Assembly: GCA_910588325.1 (NCBI GenBank) | Contig: CAJUPP010000009.1 | Span: 9,573 to 73,572 of the forward strand | Source of the DNA: an uncultured Hungatella sp. | GTDB taxonomy: Bacteria > Bacillota > Clostridia > Lachnospirales > Lachnospiraceae | DNA length: 64,000 nt | Direction: 5' to 3' | Shown here: piece by piece, positions 1 through 8,218 of the stretch | Layout of the letters: every line of letters starts with the position of its first letter | Position numbering within the stretch: the first letter of the stretch is position 1 | Translations under genes and position numbers: made by a program | Notes under the pieces: generated by a model | Told to the model about the DNA's origin: nothing | The model's database searches: none | What the model saw: only the letters and a program-made list of their open reading frames with translations

Positions 1-5
1 ATTCT

Positions 6-1202
6 ATGGGAGTCATCGGAGATCCGGGATGCGAGGGATTGGGCACTTATAATATGAAGGTGTACGCCGGAGCATTGGAAGAAAGCAGCAGAGACGATAT
101 TACCCTGATTGCCGGAGACCTGGTGCCAATCGGAACGGAACATTATTATCAGGTGATTCAGGATATGACGGAGATACTGGCGGGAAATGATGTCTACTGT
201 CTCAGGGGAAATCATGATACAGGAGCATATACGGAGTATTTCGGAGAGAAGAATTATGCGCTGTTAATGGATCATTTTGCTGTGGTTGTATTGGATAATG
301 CGGTTCGAAGGTTTGAGGAGGAAGGGCTTGGGCTTTTGTCCGAGGTGCTTTCTATGGATGAGGTACGGCAGGTAGTGATTGGGTTTCATATTCCGGTTCC
401 CAATCATTTTATTCCAAACAGTGTTTCAGGGGAGGAGTTTTCGCGTCTGAAGGAAGCGTATGGTTCCTGGAAGGAGAAGGTAAAGTATCTGCTCTGCGGC
501 CATGTGCACTCACGGTTTGAGGATCAGATAGATGGGATTCCTCTTATCTGTACCGGAGGCGGCGGAGCCATGATTGAGGATGTATCTGAGGATATTAAAG
601 CCTGTGATGTGGAGCATCATGTTGTTCATTTTTATGAGGAAGACGGTGTGCTGAAATACAGATTCTCTAATCTTTCCGAAGACTGCTACAGGCGGGAAAG
701 TGAAGACGGAGTTTTGAGACAGAAGCTTGAGGAGACGGTACAGGGGGAGCTGATGGCTCATTTTAAATATTTGATGTTTGCAGACAGGGCAAAACGGAGA
801 GGATTCGATCATATTGCCAGCCTTTTTAAAGCACTTGCGTCTTCCGAGTATCACCATGCGAGAAACTTTTATTCGGTTCTTGAGCGGCCTGGGGCTTTTA
901 CGGAGGCCGCAGGAACATATGTGTCAGGGGAAACATTTGAATACGAATACCTGTATAAAATGATGGCGGAATATGCCAAAGATCATGAAAGTCCTCTTGC
1001 AGGGCAGGCCTATGGGGGTGCGGCTGCGGCGGAAAAGGTTCATGCTTCACTGCTTAAGCAGGCTTCGGATGTGGAAGCATTTGGGGGAAAGACGATCTAT
1101 GTGTGTCCGATCTGCGGGTATGTTATGGAGGGCGAATCTGTGCCTGAGAGATGTCCGGTGTGCGGTGGGCCGAAACGGCAGTATGAGGTGTATGAGGCCT
1201 GA
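6..1202 (+). CDS. Metallophosphoesterase-rubrerythrin fusion protein
   Basis: The N-terminal half (about residues 1-225) is a calcineurin-like metallophosphoesterase, with GDLVP, GNHD, GFHIP and GHVH metal-ligand motifs. The C-terminal half is rubrerythrin-like: a ferritin-like helical region with EYHHARNF and related Glu/His ligands (about 240-355), then a rubredoxin knuckle with CPICGY and CPVCGGP. Rubrerythrins reduce peroxide in anaerobes; the phosphoesterase substrate cannot be read from sequence. Only five bases precede this ATG and no ribosome site is visible, so the true start may lie before the window. The fusion is seen directly; a joint role in oxidative stress is inference. Confidence 0.85.
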   Translation: MGVIGDPGCEGLGTYNMKVYAGALEESSRDDITLIAGDLVPIGTEHYYQVIQDMTEILAGNDVYCLRGNHDTGAYTEYFGEKNYALLMDHFAVVVLDNAVRRFEEEGLGLLSEVLSMDEVRQVVIGFHIPVPNHFIPNSVSGEEFSRLKEAYGSWKEKVKYLLCGHVHSRFEDQIDGIPLICTGGGGAMIEDVSEDIKACDVEHHVVHFYEEDGVLKYRFSNLSEDCYRRESEDGVLRQKLEETVQGELMAHFKYLMFADRAKRRGFDHIASLFKALASSEYHHARNFYSVLERPGAFTEAAGTYVSGETFEYEYLYKMMAEYAKDHESPLAGQAYGGAAAAEKVHASLLKQASDVEAFGGKTIYVCPICGYVMEGESVPERCPVCGGPKRQYEVYEA

Positions 1203-1286
1203 GAAGTTATTTTGTACGCAATATATTTTACAGGCAATAGAAAAGGATATATTTTCGAAAGCAGGGAGTTTAAGAAAGGATAGAGT

Positions 1287-1655
1287 ATGGGTTGTTTGGG
1301 AAATATAATCTGGTTTTTATGCTGCGGATTGTGGCAGGGGCTTTCATGGGGGTTCTGGGGGATCCTGTGGTGTATCACAATTGTAGGGATTCCCATCGGG
1401 CGGCAGTGTTTTAAGTTTGCCTCTCTTGCATTTTTTCCTTTTGGGAAGGAAATCCAATACGGTGGCGGTACTATGTCGTTTCTTGCCAATATTTTGTGGA
1501 TCGTCATAAGCGGCATTCCTCTGGCAATTGGCGCCGTAGTAAATGGGGTGATTTTGTGCTGCACCGTCATCGGAATTCCCTTTGGATTGCAATGTTTTAA
1601 GATTGCCAAGCTGGCACTGATGCCCTTTGGGGCGACAATTATATATTGTAATTAA
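1287..1655 (+). CDS. YccF domain membrane protein
   Basis: This 122-residue, very hydrophobic protein holds two copies of the YccF-type unit. Each copy has a membrane segment followed by GIPIGRQCFKFASLAFFPFG or, in the second copy, GIPFGLQCFKIAKLALMPFG. It should be an inner-membrane protein with about four helices; the function of the family is not established. An AGGA ribosome site lies just before the ATG. The gene converges on the importer ATPase gene and overlaps its stop by four bases. Family call is firm, function unknown. Confidence 0.85.
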   Translation: MGCLGNIIWFLCCGLWQGLSWGFWGILWCITIVGIPIGRQCFKFASLAFFPFGKEIQYGGGTMSFLANILWIVISGIPLAIGAVVNGVILCCTVIGIPFGLQCFKIAKLALMPFGATIIYCN

Positions 1656-2425
1656 TTCCCGCATTCAATGCTGATAGCGTTAAAACGGGACAGAAGATCG
1701 TCAATTTTTATGGCGGCTTTTTTATCCCCGGCTGCATCTACTACAGACTGGCCCTGATGCATCATAATCAGACGGCTGCCATATTCTACCGCATAGCGGA
1801 GATTGTGGGTAACCATGATGGTAGTCAGCTTTTTTTCCTTCACCACTTTGTCTGTCAGTTCCATGATGACTTCGGCAGTTTTCGGGTCCAGGGCGGCGGT
1901 GTGCTCGTCAAGAATCAAAAACTCAATTGGAGTCATGGTTGACATTAGAAGTGCCATGGCCTGACGCTGTCCGCCAGAGAGAACACCTACTTTCACATGA
2001 AGCTTATCTTCCAGGCCAAGTCCTAAAGATTTCAGGTTTTCCCGGTAAAAGTCAATTCTTTTTTTGTTAGTGCCGGGGCGTAAGTTGAAGGATTTTCCTT
2101 TATTATCTGCCAGGGCCATATTTTCAAGGATTGTCATATGGGGGCAGGTGCCCATGGCCGGGTTCTGGTAGACGCGGCCGATACGTCTTAGGCGTTTAAA
2201 TTCCGGCATGTTGGTAATATTTTCGTCACCCATATAGATGGTTCCGGAGTCTACAGGAATACTTCCACAGATGATGTTGAGCATGGAGGTTTTGCCGGAG
2301 CCGTTGCTGCCTACGACGGACACGAACTGGCCCTCCTGGATGGAAAGGTTAAAATCCTGAAACAGACACATTTCATTGACCGTGCCGGTATTGTAATACT
2401 TGTTGATGCTGTTCAGTTTAAGCAT
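1652..2425 (-). CDS. trpZ: ABC importer ATPase (Trp-T-box regulated)
   Basis: This 257-residue ABC ATPase has Walker A GSNGSGKTS (near residue 40), signature LSGGQRQAM (near 150), Walker B FLILDEHTAALD and an H-loop MVTHN. It should energise uptake through the permease encoded just upstream, whose 3' end it overlaps by eight bases. It is the last gene of a three-gene minus-strand operon with a T-box leader carrying a UGG specifier. That makes tryptophan (TrpXYZ-type importer) the likely substrate. The substrate assignment rests on the leader, not on the ATPase itself. Confidence 0.88.
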   Translation of the reverse strand: MLKLNSINKYYNTGTVNEMCLFQDFNLSIQEGQFVSVVGSNGSGKTSMLNIICGSIPVDSGTIYMGDENITNMPEFKRLRRIGRVYQNPAMGTCPHMTILENMALADNKGKSFNLRPGTNKKRIDFYRENLKSLGLGLEDKLHVKVGVLSGGQRQAMALLMSTMTPIEFLILDEHTAALDPKTAEVIMELTDKVVKEKKLTTIMVTHNLRYAVEYGSRLIMMHQGQSVVDAAGDKKAAIKIDDLLSRFNAISIECGN

Positions 2426-3362
2426 GGGCTTTTACCTTCTTTCTCCGTTCAGTGCTGACTACCAAAATAATCAGGAACAGTATAGAGGTAATCAGTTTTA
2501 AATCATTGGCTTCCATACCCATGGAAATAGCAATGGAAATACAGGCCTTATAGATGATGGAACCTGCGATGACGGCAGTGGTAGGCCGTAACTCTTTTTT
2601 GAAGAGACGGCTGAATAAGGAGGTGCCGTTTTCAGGAGTCAGAAGCTGGATCCCGATGATGACGCTGGCAAGGCCGATGACAATGGTTCCGGTACCGACG
2701 GAAATTTCAAAAAAACCTTTGTGCTGGCAGTAGATGGAGCCGGCTAGTGCGGCGAACCCGTTGGCGATAGCCAGACCTACAATTTTTACCATTCCTTTAT
2801 CCTTGGCAAGGGAGGTGACCAGAGACTCATTGTCGCCGACTGCTCTTAACAGATATCCGGATCTGGTATTCAGATACAGGTCCAGAAGTATCTTACATAT
2901 CATGGCGATGATAAAGAGAATGATAACAACGGTGTAGGGGGATACAGTCTCAGGAATATGGTCTGTGAGAAACCGGTTTTCAAAAATAGTCTCCTGAGTG
3001 AAGATTGGCACATTGGCCCTTCCTCCTGCAATCCGCAGATTTAAGGAGTAGAGGCCGGTCATGACAATGATTCCGGACAGAAGATCCCGAACCTTCAATT
3101 TTACATGAATAAAACCTGTGACGCATCCGGCTAAGGCTCCGGCCAGAAAGGATAAAAATAAAGTCAGTGCCGGATGGACCCCGGCCAGAATTGCAGAGGC
3201 GGTGAAGGCCGCCCCCAGAGGAAAGGTGCTGTCCACGGACAAATCCGGAAAATCCAGGATTTTGTACGTAATATAGACTCCAAGTGCCATGACAGCATAG
3301 ATGAAGCCTTCTTCTAAAATGCCTAAAATCAGTGTCATGATTGTGTTCCTCATCTCTTTCAT
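2418..3362 (-). CDS. trpY: ABC importer permease (Trp-T-box regulated)
   Basis: This 314-residue integral membrane protein has about eight or nine hydrophobic segments and the branched-chain-amino-acid-type permease fold (BPD_transp_2 family). A conserved stretch near residues 40-60 includes DLSVDSTFPLGAA. It lies between the substrate-binding lipoprotein gene (33 bases upstream) and the ATPase gene (overlapping). The gene set is the same as in the T-box-regulated tryptophan importers described in Firmicutes. The role as the channel is firm; tryptophan specificity is inferred from the leader RNA. Confidence 0.87.
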   Translation of the reverse strand: MKEMRNTIMTLILGILEEGFIYAVMALGVYITYKILDFPDLSVDSTFPLGAAFTASAILAGVHPALTLFLSFLAGALAGCVTGFIHVKLKVRDLLSGIIVMTGLYSLNLRIAGGRANVPIFTQETIFENRFLTDHIPETVSPYTVVIILFIIAMICKILLDLYLNTRSGYLLRAVGDNESLVTSLAKDKGMVKIVGLAIANGFAALAGSIYCQHKGFFEISVGTGTIVIGLASVIIGIQLLTPENGTSLFSRLFKKELRPTTAVIAGSIIYKACISIAISMGMEANDLKLITSILFLIILVVSTERRKKVKAHA

Positions 3363-3394
3363 TGATGGTAGTGCCTGATGGGAGGCATGGGGAT

Positions 3395-4516
3395 TTACTG
3401 GGAAATTTCTGTAAATAATTCTTTGGCAGAGGAGGTTAAATCCTCCGGAATCGTAATTCCCAGATTTTCCGCCACCTTCGTATTGCCATAGAAGGCTGCC
3501 TCTTCGATTATCTCAAAGCTCATTTCGCTTGCTTTTTTTTCACCCTTTAAAACAGCGGCAGCCATTCTTCCGGTCTGCTTTCCAAGGTCGATATAATCCA
3601 GGCCCATGGCAGCCAGACAGCCGATTTTTACCTGTTCAATTTCGCTTCCGAATACAGGGATATTTTTCTTGGCGGCTTTATCCAGAATTACGGGAAGAGA
3701 AGCCACCACGGTATTGTCTGTTAAGTTTGTGACACAGTCTACCTTTTCCAGAAGAGAGTCGGCAGCCAGGGGGACATCGGCAGTAGTGGAAATACCTATA
3801 TCTACAATCTCAAATCCATAATCTCCGGCAGCTGCCTTATATTCTTCGATGGCAGACAGAGAGTTTACCTCGCTGGTGGTGAACATGATGCCGATAACTT
3901 TTGCATCCGGCAGCATGGTACGAATCATCTGGAGCTGCTGTGTAACAGGAAGCTTATCGCTGGTTCCGGTGATTTCTCCCACCGGGGTGCCATCTTCATT
4001 GGCAAGTTCGGCGGCTACAGGGTCTGTCACTGCGGTATAGATGACGGGAATATTCTGTTTTCTGCCGATTCCATAAGCACTCTGCGCCATAGGGGTGGCG
4101 ATACCGCAGATTAAATCTACTTTCTGAGAAGCAAAATTGGTGACAATCTGGCTGGCGATACCGCCGTCAGCCTGGGAGTTCTCATAGAGAACAGTCAGAT
4201 TCTGTCCCTCGACGATTCCCTCTTCTGCAAGTCCCTGAAGGAATCCTTCGCGGCAGTTGTCCAGGGAGCCGTGGGAGGCAAATTGACCGATGCCTATGGT
4301 GTAGGATTTATCATCTGCAACGTCAGCCGTATTGTCAGAGGAGGCCTGAGATTCATCAGCCTGGGCGGATGTACCGTCAGCCTCCGGGGTATTGGCGGAA
4401 ACAGTCTCAGGGGCTTTGGAACCCTCTGTCTGCCCGGAACCGGAAGTGCCAGAACAGCCGGTGAGAAGGGAAACAGCCATAGCAGCAAGGATTAAAGTTT
4501 TCATAGTTTTTTTCAT
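3395..4516 (-). CDS. trpX: ABC importer substrate-binding lipoprotein (Trp-T-box regulated)
   Basis: This 373-residue lipoprotein has a signal peptide ending in the lipobox LLTGC (Cys near residue 21), then a Ser/Thr/Glu-rich linker to about residue 70. The mature domain is of the ABC substrate-binding family PF04392, with the IGIGQFASHGSLDN entry strand and a later GTSDKLPV segment. It should be anchored outside the membrane and deliver ligand to the adjacent permease. It is the first gene of the operon and starts about 125 bases after the T-box terminator. The Trp call comes from the UGG specifier in the leader. Confidence 0.87.
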   Translation of the reverse strand: MKKTMKTLILAAMAVSLLTGCSGTSGSGQTEGSKAPETVSANTPEADGTSAQADESQASSDNTADVADDKSYTIGIGQFASHGSLDNCREGFLQGLAEEGIVEGQNLTVLYENSQADGGIASQIVTNFASQKVDLICGIATPMAQSAYGIGRKQNIPVIYTAVTDPVAAELANEDGTPVGEITGTSDKLPVTQQLQMIRTMLPDAKVIGIMFTTSEVNSLSAIEEYKAAAGDYGFEIVDIGISTTADVPLAADSLLEKVDCVTNLTDNTVVASLPVILDKAAKKNIPVFGSEIEQVKIGCLAAMGLDYIDLGKQTGRMAAAVLKGEKKASEMSFEIIEEAAFYGNTKVAENLGITIPEDLTSSAKELFTEISQ

Positions 4517-4640
4517 AATTGATATCCTCCATTCATTTTATAGGTACTCTGTAAGTATCCTTATGATAAGTCAGAACGGTTGAAAGCGAAGAGGCGGAAT
4601 GAGGATGAATGATTGCGGCAAAGGGATAAAATAAAAACAT

Positions 4641-4681
4641 AAAAAAATCTCAAGTATACAGTTTATTCTGTATGCTTGAGA
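4641..4681 (-). terminator. Regulated terminator of the Trp T-box
   Basis: On the minus strand a 13-bp stem (CTCAAG...CTTGAG ends) with a short loop is followed by ATTTTTTTA. It lies directly after the T-box core, as expected of the terminator conformation. Confidence 0.88.
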
Positions 4682-4919
4682 CGAAATTATCCGCGGTGCC
4701 ACTCAAATTGACCTTAGGTCCTCTTTTTCATATACCAACATATATGCCGCTCTGGTAACGGATGCGGAGACCGTCAGTCCCTACTGGCATGAAAATACGT
4801 TCAGGACCGCCCTCAAAAGTCCATTCGGCAATTCTCTTCATATCGCATTCACACCAGCAGCGACTCTCTGAAATGGGAAAGAAAAGCTTACTCCTCTTTT
4901 TCAACGGTTTGATTTATTG
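4641..4919 (-). ncRNA. T-box leader RNA, UGG (Trp) specifier
   Basis: Read on the minus strand, this leader has stem I elements AGAGAG and GGTGTGAA, then GAATGGAC. The specifier triplet UGG lies at 4823-4821. The T-box core GAGTGGCACCGCGG is at 4705-4692. A terminator hairpin (4681-4650, arms CTCAAGCATACAG and CTGTATACTTGAG) follows with a U run. Uncharged tRNA(Trp) should pair with UGG and the T-box bulge and allow read-through into the importer operon. The order of elements and the spacing fit the T-box class; specifier placement by eye is the least certain step. Confidence 0.92.
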
Positions 4920-4925
4920 ATATGT

Positions 4926-4954
4926 ATCTTAATACACAATGGAATATTTGTCAA
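4926..4954 (-). promoter_or_regulatory. Sigma-A promoter of the Trp importer operon
   Basis: On the minus strand the -35 box TTGACA (4954-4949) and -10 box TAAGAT (4931-4926) are exactly 17 bases apart. They lie immediately upstream of the T-box leader. Confidence 0.8.
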
Positions 4955-4975
4955 TGGAAATATTTGAAAAAATGG

Positions 4976-5140
4976 TTGACAGGTTTTAAAAGGCGTGGTA
5001 TGTCTGCGTTTGGACGGATACCGGATGCGGGACAATGGGGAACTGTACAGTGAAGAGCGCCCTAAAAAGGAGAGGCAGGTACTCCAATGGAAGAAGGAGA
5101 ATAGGTGGAACATACGTTCTTTTTTGTTGGAATATTTTCT
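4976..5140 (+). other. Possible degenerate T-box-like leader
   Basis: TTGACA at 4976 resembles a -35 box, though no good -10 follows. Further on come GGGACAATGGGGAACTG, then GGTGGAACATACG near 5104 and a small GAAC/GTTC hairpin with a T run. This loosely recalls the 3' half of a T-box but is poorly conserved. No aminoacyl-tRNA synthetase or amino-acid gene follows. Treat it as a weak similarity; the rest of 4956-5180 holds nothing recognisable. Confidence 0.2.
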
Positions 5141-5225
5141 GGTAAGTGTTATACTTATCTAAAAGTGAATTTTACATATTTATAATATGACCTTTAGAAA
5201 ATCACTATTTTAGGGAGGATTTTCG

Positions 5226-6092
5226 ATAACAATTAATAAGTCACAGCCAACTTACAGGCGTCAAAGATTTTTATTAGATTTCGTAAGACAATTATCAATT
5301 GATGCAACAGCTACTGATTTGCAAAAACTTGTCTTTTTACATACTGCAAGTGGGTATTCGGCTTATTACGATTTTGTACCCTATAAATACGGACCATATT
5401 CTTTCCAGCTTGCAGAGGATATAGCTGTTTTACGTCAAAATGGATTTTCGGTTAGAAAGGATTCCCGTATTTATGCAAAAGATTCTCAGATTAATGAAAA
5501 TATAGTCAACATAGATATAAAACGGGGGGATTCATTGATAAAAAAAGTATATAGAGACTATCCCTATTATGCTATCAATAGTGAAATTATTGATCGTTTA
5601 TTTTCTTCTCCGGAGATTGAAGAAATAAAGAATGGAAAAGATGGGTTAAAGCAAACTTCACAAGTACTTTTTACCATAGGATATGAGGGGAAATCTGTAG
5701 AGGCTTTTATTAATCAATTGATTAAAAATGATGTCAGGCTGCTTTGTGATGTGCGGAAAAATCCTATAAGCCGTAAATTTGGATTTTCAAAAACTAAAAT
5801 ACAACATATTTTGAACACAATCGGAATCGGATATGTCCATATACCTGAACTTGGGATAGATTCCCAAAAAAGGGTAAATTTAGAAAGTATTTCCGATTAT
5901 CAGGAATTATTTCAGGATTATAGAATTTCGTTGCCACAACGGAAGAAAGATTTGGAGTATGTGTATTTTTTATTATCCAGTAATATGCGCATAGCTTTGA
6001 TGTGCTATGAAAAAGAACAGCAAATGTGTCATCGGCACGTAATTAAAGACTATATCCAGTTAAATTATAATGTAAAGGGCCAGGATTTATAA
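5226..6092 (+). CDS. Panacea-like domain + DUF488 protein, degenerate start codon
   Basis: The reading frame is open from about 5220 to 6092 with no ATG, GTG or CTG near its 5' end; the first TTG is at 5319, inside a conserved motif. An excellent ribosome site AGGGAGG (5212-5218) sits 7 bases before an ATA at 5226, so the ancestral start was probably ATG mutated to ATA. N-terminal residues resemble the Panacea/SocA antitoxin fold (LQKLVFLH then PYKYGPYSFQL). The C-terminal half is DUF488 (FTIGYEGKSVEAFI, LCDVRKNP, ALMCYE, CHRHVI). A -10-like TATAAT is at 5181. The AT-rich composition differs from neighbours and suggests transfer. Function unknown. Confidence 0.7.
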   Translation: MTINKSQPTYRRQRFLLDFVRQLSIDATATDLQKLVFLHTASGYSAYYDFVPYKYGPYSFQLAEDIAVLRQNGFSVRKDSRIYAKDSQINENIVNIDIKRGDSLIKKVYRDYPYYAINSEIIDRLFSSPEIEEIKNGKDGLKQTSQVLFTIGYEGKSVEAFINQLIKNDVRLLCDVRKNPISRKFGFSKTKIQHILNTIGIGYVHIPELGIDSQKRVNLESISDYQELFQDYRISLPQRKKDLEYVYFLLSSNMRIALMCYEKEQQMCHRHVIKDYIQLNYNVKGQDL

Positions 6093-6935
6093 TGGTTGAG
6101 AAAAAACGAGTTTACATCGTTGTAAAAACATAACCGACGATATCTGACAAATACGAAGAATTGGTTTGCACTGCAGAAGTTTTAGAGAATGGATCCTGGA
6201 TCAGACTATATCCTATACCTTTTAGAAAATTGGAAATAGACCCCAAATATCCTAAGTACGCATGGATACAAGTTGAAGTAGAAAGAAACACAAAAGACTT
6301 TCGAACAGAAACATATCGTCCAATCAATTTGGAGAAAATAGTGGTTGAACCGCGCCCACCGAAAGCTGATTGGGGAGCAGCGAAGAAAAATCATATTTAA
6401 AAATCAAACAATTTATACGAATTTGAATGAATTAATTGCACAAGCAAAATCAAAAAGCAACCCTATATCATTAGCAATTTTTAAACCTGCAAAGATTCTT
6501 AATTTTAAAGCAGAACCGACTTCGCGAGAATGGGATTTAAAAAAGTTAAATAATTTAAATGCTCTATCACAGCAATTAAATTTATTTCAAACACCAGAAG
6601 AAACGGAAGAAGAATTTAAAGTTGTTCCAAAGGTTCCCTATAAGTTCTCTTACACATTTGAAGATACTTCTGGTAAACAATCTACATTAATGATAGAGGA
6701 TTGGGAAATCGGAATGTTATACTTTAACTGTTTAAAGAAATATCATAACGAATCTATTGCCGTTTCAAAAGTGAAAGAGAAATATTTTGATGAATTTTCA
6801 AAAAGAGATTTGTATTTTTTTATGGGAACAACCAAAAAGTTTCATAATGTTGCTCCGAATCCTTTTATAATAATAGGTGTGTTTTATCCGCCATTTAAAT
6901 CACCTTATGAGCAAATGACACTATTCGCTTCATAG
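6092..6935 (+). pseudogene. Broken partner gene of the DUF488 protein
   Basis: The ATG at 6092 overlaps the DUF488 stop (TAATG), so the two were translationally coupled. The frame meets an in-frame TAA at 6131-6133 after 13 codons, and continues without other stops to about 6375. There a one-base frame change (between DWG and RRKIIF) moves the coding into another frame that runs to the stop ending at 6935. Joined across both lesions it would be about 280 residues, with WIRLYPIPFRKL near the N-terminus and a C-terminal part ending PYEQMTLF. I do not recognise a family with a known function. Confidence 0.75.
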
Positions 6936-6964
6936 AAGATAATAACTACACCATTTCCAGAAAC

Positions 6965-7030
6965 GATGCCGCAACAGGCCATAAACCAGTAATAGCAGAT
7001 TTTGCTAGTTTATGGCCTTTTTGCGGTATC
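6965..7030 (+). terminator. Intrinsic terminator after the DUF488 pair
   Basis: Inner stem AGGCCATAAAC / GTTTATGGCCT (6976-7018) is followed by a T run. It is nested in an outer stem GATGCCGCAA / TTGCGGTATC (6965-6974 with 7021-7030). Confidence 0.82.
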
Positions 7031-7141
7031 CCTGTTTGTTTTTTTGCTTCCTGCCGAATACTGGAAGGAAGCATTAAACAAAAACTCTGACTTTCATTTA
7101 TAAAGTGCAAAGTTTTAAAGTGAGGAAATTAAAAACATAAT

Positions 7142-7173
7142 GAATTGACGCAATTCAAAATGAGTGATATACT
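7142..7173 (+). promoter_or_regulatory. Promoter of the RiPP-like cluster with overlapping palindrome
   Basis: -35 TTGACG (7145-7150) and -10 TATACT (7168-7173) are 17 bases apart. A perfect 6-3-6 palindrome GAATTGACGCAATTC (7142-7156) covers the -35 box, so a repressor site is possible. No regulator gene is encoded in the cluster. Confidence 0.72.
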
Positions 7174-7206
7174 TTCTTTGTAAATTTGTGGGAAGGGGGA
7201 AGATAT

Positions 7207-7350
7207 ATGGTTTATGAGAAACCTGTAATGGAAGTTTTGAGGCTGGAGGAGGCAGATATAATTCGCGCTTCCGGTGGTGCTCCCGATGCTTCCGGCGATG
7301 GCACAAAGCATTGGGAGGGTGGTACTACGGGTCACTGGGTGTATGACTGA
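7207..7350 (+). CDS. RiPP-like precursor peptide, 47 residues
   Basis: AAGGGGGAAG precedes the ATG at a good distance. The peptide begins MVYEKPVMEVLRLEEADI, a leader with the Y-x-x-P pattern seen in lasso and related leaders. IRASGG then marks a plausible leader/core boundary, followed by a Gly/Thr/Asp-rich tail with two His-Trp elements (KHW, GHW) and ending WVYD. It is the first gene of a cluster with PqqD-like, HPr-kinase-like, peptidase-like and ABC proteins. The reading frame is certain; being a modified peptide precursor is inference from size, leader and neighbours. Confidence 0.75.
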   Translation: MVYEKPVMEVLRLEEADIIRASGGAPDASGDGTKHWEGGTTGHWVYD

Positions 7351-7410
7351 TTCTGGCAACCAATATCGTCCTGGCAGGCCTCGCTGATAGTGCCAAAAAC
7401 TAAAACAGAG

Positions 7411-7444
7411 AATAAGGAACGGGAGAGTTTTCCTGTTCCTATTC
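7411..7444 (+). terminator. Hairpin between precursor and modification genes
   Basis: AATAAGGAACGGGA pairs with TTCCTGTTCCTATT in a tight hairpin ending in CTTTAT. A leaky terminator here would give more precursor than enzyme transcript. The U run is weak, so it may be only an RNA-processing or stabilising hairpin. Confidence 0.5.
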
Positions 7445-7464
7445 TTTATAAAAAGGGGATTTCC

Positions 7465-8214
7465 ATGGGGAAAACAGAATCATTTTTGCTTTGTTTGGCC
7501 GGGTTAACGATTCATGTTACATGCCTCTTACCGGAGAGCAGAAATTTTTGCCGGGAGTATCTATGCGAAAAGGACGCTGGGAAACTGTGTATGGAAATTG
7601 AAGTGGGAGAAGAACAGCTTAGTAAAGAATGGACCTCTTCGCCAGGATTTGAGGATACTTATTTGGAGACGCTGAGCATTTACAGGAAAATCGCTGAAAG
7701 GCTTCCAACCTACGGACGTGCGGTATTCCATGGGGCTGTGATTCAGTTTCAGGGGAAAGCATATTTTTTTTCGGCTCCCAGCGGCACCGGAAAATCGACT
7801 CATATTGCTCTGTGGAGAAAGTACTTAGGAGAACATGTGGGAATCATCAATGGGGATAAACCGATTCTGGCTGATGATGGTTCCCGGATACTGGCTTATG
7901 GCACACCATGGGCCGGAAAAGAGGGCTGGCAGTCCAATTGCTGTGCACCTCTTCAGGGGGGATGCTTTCTGAAACAGGCAGAGAGAAACCGGATGGTACG
8001 TCTTGAGCCGAAGGAATGTGCCGAATTGCTGATGCGTCAGCTTTATCTTCCATCCAGTCCGCAGGCGGCTGTCCGGACTCTGGAACTGGCCGATGAGATT
8101 ACGAAAAGAATACCGCTTTGGGTTTTAGAATGCGATATGTCAAAGGAGGCAGTTAGGCTGAGTTTTGAGGCTATGACAGGGCTTGATTATGAAAAATTTT
8201 GCATTGGAGGGTAA
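7465..8214 (+). CDS. HPr-kinase-like protein of RiPP cluster
   Basis: This 249-residue protein has a P-loop SGTGKSTH near residue 110 and the downstream GTPWAGKEGW and CCAPLQGGCF segments. These are typical of the HprK-like kinases next to paeninodin-type lasso genes, where the kinase phosphorylates the precursor. The ATG at 7465 was chosen because AAGGGGATTTCC places a ribosome site just before it; a GTG at 7390 is in frame but has none. The next gene starts five bases after its stop. A role in phosphorylating the 47-residue peptide is inference. Confidence 0.8.
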   Translation: MGKTESFLLCLAGLTIHVTCLLPESRNFCREYLCEKDAGKLCMEIEVGEEQLSKEWTSSPGFEDTYLETLSIYRKIAERLPTYGRAVFHGAVIQFQGKAYFFSAPSGTGKSTHIALWRKYLGEHVGIINGDKPILADDGSRILAYGTPWAGKEGWQSNCCAPLQGGCFLKQAERNRMVRLEPKECAELLMRQLYLPSSPQAAVRTLELADEITKRIPLWVLECDMSKEAVRLSFEAMTGLDYEKFCIGG

Positions 8215-8218
8215 GGGT

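Noticed and set aside
4976..5140. A functional second T-box
   Set aside because: Only the GGTGGAAC part and a 4-bp hairpin with T run resemble one; the rest is not conserved and no amino-acid gene follows.
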